From assembly GCA_025356695.1 (NCBI GenBank), contig JANXSE010000095.1, positions 1-59,517 on the forward strand: a stretch of DNA of 59,517 nt. Direction: 5' to 3'. The notes beneath the pieces were generated by a model that searched no databases, had not been told where the DNA came from, and saw nothing but the letters and a program-made list of their open reading frames with translations. Below are positions 1 to 9,100 of the stretch, piece by piece. A program made the position numbers and the translations under genes. The first letter of the stretch is position 1, and each line of letters opens with the position of its first letter. The DNA comes from Betaproteobacteria bacterium. Its GTDB lineage: Bacteria > Pseudomonadota > Gammaproteobacteria > Burkholderiales > SG8-41.

Positions 1-141
1 GCCGTGGTCGGCATGCACCCCACGGCACACGTGTTCGACACGGTCAACACGAACACTGGTGAATTCGACGAGCACAAGACCATCTTGGGTGCCGGCACGA
101 CGCGGGCGGCGACCTATGCCCTGCGCGCCATGTATGACGAC
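1..141. repeat. Terminal overlap identical to 59377-59517
   Basis: All 141 bases recur at the window end. They carry one protein-coding stretch in the same frame. Exactly 141 bp with no biological motif suggests an assembler k-mer overlap of a circular contig and not a true terminal repeat. Confidence 0.85.
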
Positions 142-3100
142 GGCGCTGCCGGTCGCATTGGTGGTGTGCGCGCCATGACGATTCCAGAATATCGGGCGTG
201 GCTCAAGACGGACGCATCATTGCAACCCGTCGTCATGGAAGCGCCGCAGGGCGTATCGATCGATGACGTCGCAGATCAACAACTGCAGGAGGTAGACCAT
301 GCCGCTGAAACCGGGCAGCAGTCAGCAAACGATCTCGAACAACATAGCGGAGTTCCATCAGGGCAACACATACGAGCGGACGAAGGAGAAGTTCGGCGCG
401 GAGAAAGCGAACAAGCAAGCGGTAGCCGTGGGTTACGCGAACGCCCGCCGGCATCCGACGAGCCCCACGGACGCGATCAAGTCGGTGAAGGCGAAAGCCA
501 AGCGCAGCCCCACGCCGCTCCCGTTCCCGCAGAGCCGGTAAAGAAGCGCCCCGAACTCTCCGATTACACGATCAAACAAATGCGTAAGGCGGCCGATCGC
601 GCCATCAAAAAAGATGCCGATGCGCGAGCAGAAAAGGCCGAAGCCGCACGCCATAAACTGACGGAATCGGAGATTCGCAAAGCGGCTGGTGCCATGCGCT
701 TGAACGATGACGATATCGAGATCGTGCGCTTAATCGATGCCGCTCGCGTGCGCGACCCTGAACTACTGAACAACCTTTCTGACGAAATGTTGAGCGCAGT
801 CGGCAACTTCACCGGCGACGATTACGTGAAAGTATTGAAGGAGATCATCAGTGGCAATTACCAAGCAGCGCCTCAAAAAACTGAAAGCAGTGGCGATGAA
901 ACTGGCACCGCTGTCCGACCAGCGAAGAAACGTGGCCGCAGCGCCGAGCCCGCAGCCGAGTCAACCGGAGTCGGCGTCGACGACGTTGCCGGAACCCTCG
1001 ACGTCGGCCGGCTGATCGACGATCAACCGCAGACACCGCGCCGCACGAAGCGTGCCGTGAACGGACTTGGCGAGGCGAAGAAATCGAATATCAAGTATTC
1101 GCTCGGGGAGAAGTCGCAGACCGAGACGCCGGCGTTTGCGCGCTTCATGGGCGGCAGCATGGTCACGAAGGACGGCAAGCCGTGGGCGAAGCCGGGCGAT
1201 GAACTGGTGGTGTATCACGGCACGGCCGGAGACTTCACAAAATTCGACACTTCGCTCAGCGGCAAAAACTTCGGCGAACAAGAGCCTTATATATTTCTTG
1301 TTAGCGCTCGCGATGCGGCCAATGACTACGCGAGCAACGCAGCACGCACCACCGGGGGCGGCGCGAACGTAATGCCTGTTTACGTTCGCCTTAAAAATCC
1401 GCTTGTAATAAACAAAGACAGCGACGGTCGTGGCGAGATGTCCCTAATCGAAAACCGTGCCGGCTTGTTGCCGGAAATACGCGAGGCGCTTGACGGTGAC
1501 GTGTATGACGGTGTGATTGCTCGTGATCTCGGTGCGATAAATACTAGAACCGGCGCCGCGTTACAGATTGTAATCGCAAAAAATTCAAAGCAGACAAAGT
1601 CCGCCATCGGCAATGATGGCACCTACGGCCTCGACAACCCCGACATTCTCTACAGCCTAGGCCAGCCGGCGCACACGCCAGAATTCGACGCATGGTTCGG
1701 CGACGGCAAACTGAAGGCCGATGGTGAGCCCATTGCGTTCTACCACGGCACTGATAAAGAATTCGAGGCGTTCGACAAGCAGGCGATCGGCAAAAAAGAC
1801 AAACACATCACGAGCGGCCTCGGCTTCTTCTTCAGCCCGAGCCGGGAGTTTTCCAAGAAATATGGCGACCGCGTGCTGTCGGTCTACCTGAATCTCAAGA
1901 ATCCGTTTGTCATGCCGTATCTGGACACCTTGAATATCGAGACGCACGCTGACGCCGTAAAGCTGCGCGAGCAATTGCAAAAGCAGGGCTATGACGGCGT
2001 GGTCGTGCCGAAAAACGAGATTGGCTTCAAAGGCTACGCCATCGCGTTCGAATCCAATTCGATCAAGTCGACCGACAACTTCAGGCCGACAAGTGACAAC
2101 CGCTTCAGGTATTCACGCGGCGACGAACCGATGTTCTACAGCGCTTTGTCGCGCAGCATCGAGAGCATGCCGCTGAAGTCGGCGCCCGTCGATCAGTGGA
2201 AATCGTCGATCAAGAATCTGACGCAGAAAGGCGTCAAGACCGCCGAGATCGAAGCGGTCGGCATCAATGAATGGCTTGACCTGCAGGAAGGCAAAGTCAG
2301 CAAGGACGCCGTGCTCGAATTCGTGCGCAACAACGGCGTCAAGGTGACGGACGTCGAACTTTCCGGCGACGCGGAAATGGATATCAGCGTCACAGACGCT
2401 ACATACGACGACCCGGACGATGATTTTATCGATATGGAGGTCGACGATTTTTATCTTCAGCAGGCGATCGATGACATCGCCGAAGATCGCGAGATCGAAA
2501 CAGACGAAGTCAACAAAGACGAAGCGCGGGAAATGGCCCGCGAGCGTGCGCTAGAAGCCTATTACGAGGAGCCGCAAATGTCCGGCTCCGTAACGGTCGA
2601 GTTCCTTGGTAAAACTTTTGAATATGCGCTTAATTACCAAGGCGGAGACGAACTCTATATCTGGCGCAAAGACGGAACAGGCGATTCGATCTATAACGGC
2701 AAGCCGATCGACGAAGCGCAGATCAAGGCGAAGGTGCGCGATGACGTCATGGCGATCACCGGCCGTGAGGAAGGCGGTCAAACGCACTTCGAGGATTACA
2801 CGCTGCCGGGCGGCGAAGATTACACGGAATTGTTGATGACGATGCCGGCATCGCAATTCGACCCGGCTGAAGTAAAAACTTTACAAGATCAATTGCGCGC
2901 TGCCGACAATAAGATCGGCAATTCTAAGCACGGCAGCGACGAATGGACTGCCGCGGAATCTGAAGCCAAAGAACTTAGATCAAAACTCTCGAAAATAACT
3001 GGCGACGCTTACGGTATTCCAAAAAAGGCCAGCGGTGCCGCTGGTCGACGAGACGAATTCCGCTCCTCCCACTTCAGCGAGCCCAACATACTCGCGCACG

Positions 3101-6100
3101 TCCGGTTCAAAACGCGCAAGGACGCTGACGGCAAAAAGGTGCTGTTCGTCGAGGAGTTTCAGAGCGATTGGGCGCAGAAGGGGAAGAAGGAAGGGTTTTC
3201 GCAAGACACGACTGGGTGGAGGGCGGAAGTACTTTCGAAGTCAGATTCCGGATTCACTGTATGGAGAGTAATAGATGCCGAGAGCAATTACATTACCAAG
3301 ATAGTTGGCGGCGATAAAGAAAGCGCTATACGCAAGGCTGCTGAAGGTATCCCAACCGCCCCCTTCGTCACCAAAACAGAAGCGTGGCTCGGCCTCCTCG
3401 TCAAGCGCGTCATCCGCTATGCCGCTGAAAACGACTTCGATCGCGTGGCGTGGACGACGGGCGTTCAGAATGCGGAGCGCTATAAACTTTCGAGGCACAT
3501 AGATACGATCGGCTGGTCGCAAGGCGAGCACGGAAAAGTCGTGAGAATGAATCACAAAAGCGGAAATTCCGGCTACACCAGCATGCAGGTTACTCCTGAC
3601 GGAGTGATCGATGGCTCCAGCCGATATAGCAATGATATTGTCGACAAGAAATTGAGCGACGTCGTCGGCGTCGACCTTGCTGCAAAGATCATGGCGTCAG
3701 AGGAAGGTGAACTTGACGGCGTCGACATGGACGTCGGCGGCTCTGGCATGCGCGCCTTCTACGACAAGATCGTGCCGAACGTCGTCAACGATGTGCTGAA
3801 GAAGTTGGGCGGCGATCGTGTCATTGAAGTAAATTTCTCAGAAAGCAACGCGCCGCGAACTGACTGGCGTAAATCGAATGATGACCTTGTTGGAATCCAA
3901 CCCGGCTTCGACATCACCCCCAAGCTGAAGGAAGTCGCACTCGCCGGCCTGCCGCTGTTCGCCCGCGGCGTGAAGTTCACCGATCGCTACAAAGCCAATC
4001 AGGCCGAGATCACGAAACGCATCGTCGAGATCGTCAAGCAGATCGCGCCAACCGCCGACGTGAAGGTGGTCGAGCAAATATTCGCTGAAGGCAGCGCCGC
4101 CATGAAGTCCGGCGCGCCGACCAAGGACAAGGTCGAGGCGGCCGGCTACTACGACCCGGCGCGTGACTTGATCACCGTGGCGTTGCGCTATGAGGATTAC
4201 CAGAACACGGCGCGGCACGAGCCCGTTCACTACTTGAAGCGCATGGGGTTTTTCACCGATGGCGAGTGGAGCGTGCTCGAACAGCATTCGAAAAAGGAAT
4301 GGATGGGGCGCTACGGCGTGCCGGATGCCGAGGAGGGTATTGCATACGCGTTCGGCGCCTATCGCCGCGGCGAGCAGTTCGGCGGCCGTGTGGCGCGCAT
4401 CTTCGCGAAGATCAGGGAGTTCCTGCAACGGCTCGCGAACATGCTGCACGGCGTGGGGTTCCAGACGTGGCAGGACGTGTTCGAAAAGATCGAGAGCGGG
4501 AAGGTCGGTAGCCGCCAGCAGGGTCAGACGTCGCTGGAGCCTGCGATGGCGTCAGTCGGCAAGCGCTCGCAAGGGGAGGAGCGCGCCGACAAGCTGACGG
4601 CCATGAAGCCCACGCCGGCGCCGGCGTTCGCCGATCGCGATGCGGCACGCGACGCCTACAAGGACAGCCGGCAGAACATGGTGGTGACCGCCGATGGCGA
4701 CCGCGTTAAGCTGACCGGCCGGGCGGCGCACAAGATTGGCAGCCACGCCGCATCGGCGTCGACGCGAGCGGCGTTCGGCAACGCGTCGACCTTGCTGCCT
4801 AACGCCATTCGCCTCTGGAGCCAGCCCGAGCGCAGCCCGGCCGTGCGCAGTGACACGATTGCCTTCCACCACTACGGCCTGCGCGCCACGATCGAGGGCG
4901 AGCCGCATTATGTGCGCTACGTGGTCAGGGAAGTGAAGGCGGGGCTGATGCTCTACGACGCGGATGCCGCGCCTGAAAATGAAAACCCCCGTTCATCTGT
5001 TGGAGCAGTCCGACTACCAAAGCCGGTGCCGCAGAATCGCGAGGGCGGGCACAGTATCCACAATTGGCTGGCCGACGTCAAGGCGGGGAAGTATTCGACC
5101 GGCGAGCCCGTTCAGACCGACACGCCGGCCTTCAAAAAGTGGTTCGGCGACAGCAAGGTAATTGATGCTGATGGCAAGCCGCTGGTGGTGTATCACGGCA
5201 GCGGTCAAGTGTTCACCGAGTTCAAAAACCGCGGCGGGAAAATCTCGACAGTATTTGGAAGCGAAGATGTTGAGCGTAGCGGTTTCTTCTTCGCTGTCGA
5301 TAAAGACTACGCCAGCTTGTTCGCCGAGGGTGCCACGCCGAACGTGCTCGAAGTCTATCTCGCTATTAAAAACCCCATTGATCTGCGCAACGGAATCCTG
5401 AACGACGATGCCGAGGCGTTGGCCGCGCAAGGCATTAACGACCGTTGGCTCTATCAGTTAACCCGCGACCCACGCGAAGCATGGGAACTGTTCGATGGCG
5501 ACGACGGCGCTGATCTTGTTAAAGCATTGCGCGCCGCCGGCTACGATGGTGCGCGTATCGTTGAACCACGACACCCTAGCACCAATGCTGTCATCGATGC
5601 GTGGGTTGCCTTCAGTCCGACGCAGATCAAGTCCGCGACCAACAACGACGGCACCTACGGCCTCGATAATCCTGACATCCGCTACGCCGTAAACCCCGAC
5701 AAAGACCTAATCATCCAGCACAACGTCACGGCAGCGAACGTGATGCACGCCGATCGTATGGGCGGCATTCCGGTGCCGTCGCTCGCGATCACCAAGGGTG
5801 ACGACGCGATGACGAACTTCGGTGAGATCACATTGCTCGGCGACCGCGCACTGGCCGACCCGCACGGATACGCTCATACTCAGGTATTCGGCGCCGACAT
5901 TTACAGCCCGCGCTACCCGTCGATTCACTACAGCTTCACGCAAAAGAACGTGGATGCCATGAAGCAATTGCTCGCCCCGGCGATCGCGGCGACGCGCAAC
6001 CTCGAATGGGACGAAGTTCAGAAGCGCGGCGCGCAGCAGTTCGAGAATGAGCCGGCGGTGATGTGGCAATTCCTCAAAGACCGCGGCATCGAGCCGGACG

Positions 6101-9100
6101 TCGTAATGAAAAAGCGGCCGACAAAAAAACAGGTTGCCGAACTGAAGCGCGCCGGCTTCGAGAAGTATTTCGGACAGAAGAATTGGCAATCGCTTGCTCG
6201 CGACGAGGAATTCCAGCGTCTTTCTGTCAACGACACGATTCGGCAATACACTGAATCCGATCTCGACCTTGATTATCCGAAGTCATTCGAGAATGCAATC
6301 GAGAGCCAGCGTATCAATGGTTCGCTGTCGTATGCGCGCTTGATGGGAGAAATCGGGAAGCCTGCGGAAGTCGACAACTCGGCGACACGCGACACCCTGC
6401 GCGCTCAAGTCAGGAAGTTCCCCGGCGATATGGAAGTCTACGCGCAAGACCTATTCGACAAGCTCGGTGCCGAGGAAAAACTGTTCAAAGGATACAACTA
6501 CGCCGGCACTAGAACCTACAAACCGCACACGCTCGACAACGTAGTGCGCGAACTGAAAAAAGAGATTCGCGGTGGCGAGGGCTTCAACTACGGGCTCGGC
6601 AGTGCGCGCTCGAAGGTGACGCCGCGGTTCACGTCGATCAAACAGATCAAAGCCGAGAGTGGCCGTCTTGTCCCGAAGGAAAAGATCGAAGAACTGAAAA
6701 AAGAATGGGATGCGCAGCTTCACGAAATATGGGAGGAACTGGCGCACTACCATGATTCCGGCAAGGACTTCGGGTTCGGCGACACCGTCATCGACACTTT
6801 GGCTGAATCGGATAGCCGCGGCCTTGATCGGGCGCTGAAGGAAAACCAGTTCGACGTCGAGCGCATTCCTGACGATCTCAAAGCGAAGATGCGTGACTTC
6901 GTTGACGAAATGCGCGAGTGGCCGACCGAATACTTCGAGGCGAAGATACTGCGCGCTGTCGACTTGTCCGAGTTCAAGGCGGCCGTCGTGCCAAAGGGCA
7001 CGCATCAGCGCGTGATCGATATGCTGGAGTCGAAGGGGCTGCACGTCGCCACCTACAATCCCAAGGCCAACAACGGCGACAGTTCCGATCGCAAGCGCGT
7101 GATCAACTCTGTTTCGTCGAAGCTCGATATCAAGTTCAGCCTTGGCGAGAAGGAGGCCGACGAAGCCAACCAGCAATTGACGGCGCCCCCGACCAAGCTG
7201 ACCGAGCAATCGCCGTTCGGCAGCGGCACGTTGGCCGACGACGTCAATTGGCTCACCAAATTCGCCGTGCATCCGCGCACGATAGCGACGACGAACAAGG
7301 ATTTTGCGCCGGTTTATCTGGCGGCCGTTCACCAGTTCGAGCGCCGGGACGAGATCGCCTCCAACCTGCAGCGCGACGCCCAACCCTACTTCGACCTGCC
7401 GGCGACCTCCAAGCAGCGCGTCAACGCGGCGCTGGAGCTTGGGCGCCTCAATGGCGTCGTCTACGGCACGGGCTCCAGCGACGTCGTTGTAACGAACGAT
7501 ACGGGGCGTCCTGACGCGCTTCTGGCGCCGGGTGACACCATGACCCTCACCGACCGGGAAAAAGCCGGCTATTGGGCGATTCGGCGGTCTATGGACAAGG
7601 CGCTGACCCTGTTCAAAGAGCAGGTTATCCGGGAATGGGGTCTCGACCCGGCCAAGGTGAGCAACGCCCGGCAGATCATGGATTCCGTGCCGGCCGGCGC
7701 CACGTCTCGCGAAGTCGCCCGTTACCAGCAAGCGGCGATGCTGGTGCGTGAGATTGACGAAGCCCGCAAAAAGGGTTACGTGCCGTTTAATCGATGGGGG
7801 CAGGTCGGCATCATCGTCAAAGACCCGGACATCATCGATAGCTTGGAAGATGGTAAGCAGTCGACGCAGCACTTCGAAATGGTCGAGGTCGACAGTCTGT
7901 TGCAAAAGGCGAAGCGCGCTGTCGGTCTCACGTCGAAACAGTTGTCGGCGATGCCGGAAGTGGCGGCGCGCCTTGATGCGCTCAAAAAAGAATACCCGGA
8001 CGCACACATTGCCGTGTTCCAGACGAAGCCCAATCAACCGCTCGCCGGCGACGTCAAGATGACCGATCTCGACATGCTGGCGGCCGTCTCGCAGATAGAC
8101 GAATCGGCGTGGCAGTCGGTGCGCGAAGGTTTGTCGGATGCGATTCAGGCTCGCGGCTTTCGAAAGCATTTTTTCGGCAGCAAGAATATCCCCGGTTACA
8201 GCCAAGACTTCGAGCGCTCGATCGCCGACTACATCGTTGGCATCAGCGGTTATCTGGCGCGGCGAGAAACAAATCCCATGTGGGACGAGTCGATCAAAAG
8301 CATCCCGACCGAGAAGCCGCTGCTCACGAAATACGCGCAGAGCTACCGCGACTATGTGAACAGCCCGACCGAGGAGTTCGCCGGGCTGCGACAGGCCGCT
8401 TTCTTTTACTACCTAGCTGGCGTGCCCTCGACCGCGTTGATCAATACTACGCAGGTCGGCATGCTGACCGCGCCTTACCTCACGCAATTCGCCAATCCGG
8501 CCGTGATCACGAAGGAACTCGCCGAAGCCTACAAGGATGCCGCCACGATGCTGCGTTTCGGCAGCGACGTGTTCAACCCGGCTCACGCGCCCGACGATAT
8601 CCGTGACGATTTTCAACAGGCGTGGGACGAAGGCTTTTTCGTGCCCGTCACCACTTACGAAATGATGGGTCTCGCGCACAACCGCATGCCGGCCTTGCGC
8701 CACATGGCTAAGCGCGCCCGGCAGACGCTCGATACCGTGAGCTACCTGTTCAATGCGGCCGAGCGCACCAATCGTGTCGTGACGTTCATCGCATCAGTCA
8801 GACTTGCCAAGCGCGCCGGCTTCAGCGACAAAGTGGCCCGCGTGCTCGGTAAAAACGAACTCGCCGGCGCCGACCTGTTGAAGAATTTCACGCCCTCGAA
8901 ATTTGCCGAGTTCGTGATTGACGAAACGCACTTCCGCATGGGCAAGGTCAACCGGCCGCAAGCCATGCGCGGTGCCGGCGCCGCGCTCCTGCAGTTCAAG
9001 GGCTTCACGTTCCAGTCGGTCGAACTTTACTACCGACTCGCTGCCCAAAACGGCCGGCAGGGCAAGATCGCCTTTGCGCTCATGATGCTATTACTGATGG

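Noticed and set aside
6451..8205. 584-codon minus-strand ORF inside the giant gene
   Set aside because: Shadow of the giant frame; Arg/Val/His-rich composition with no recognisable domain.
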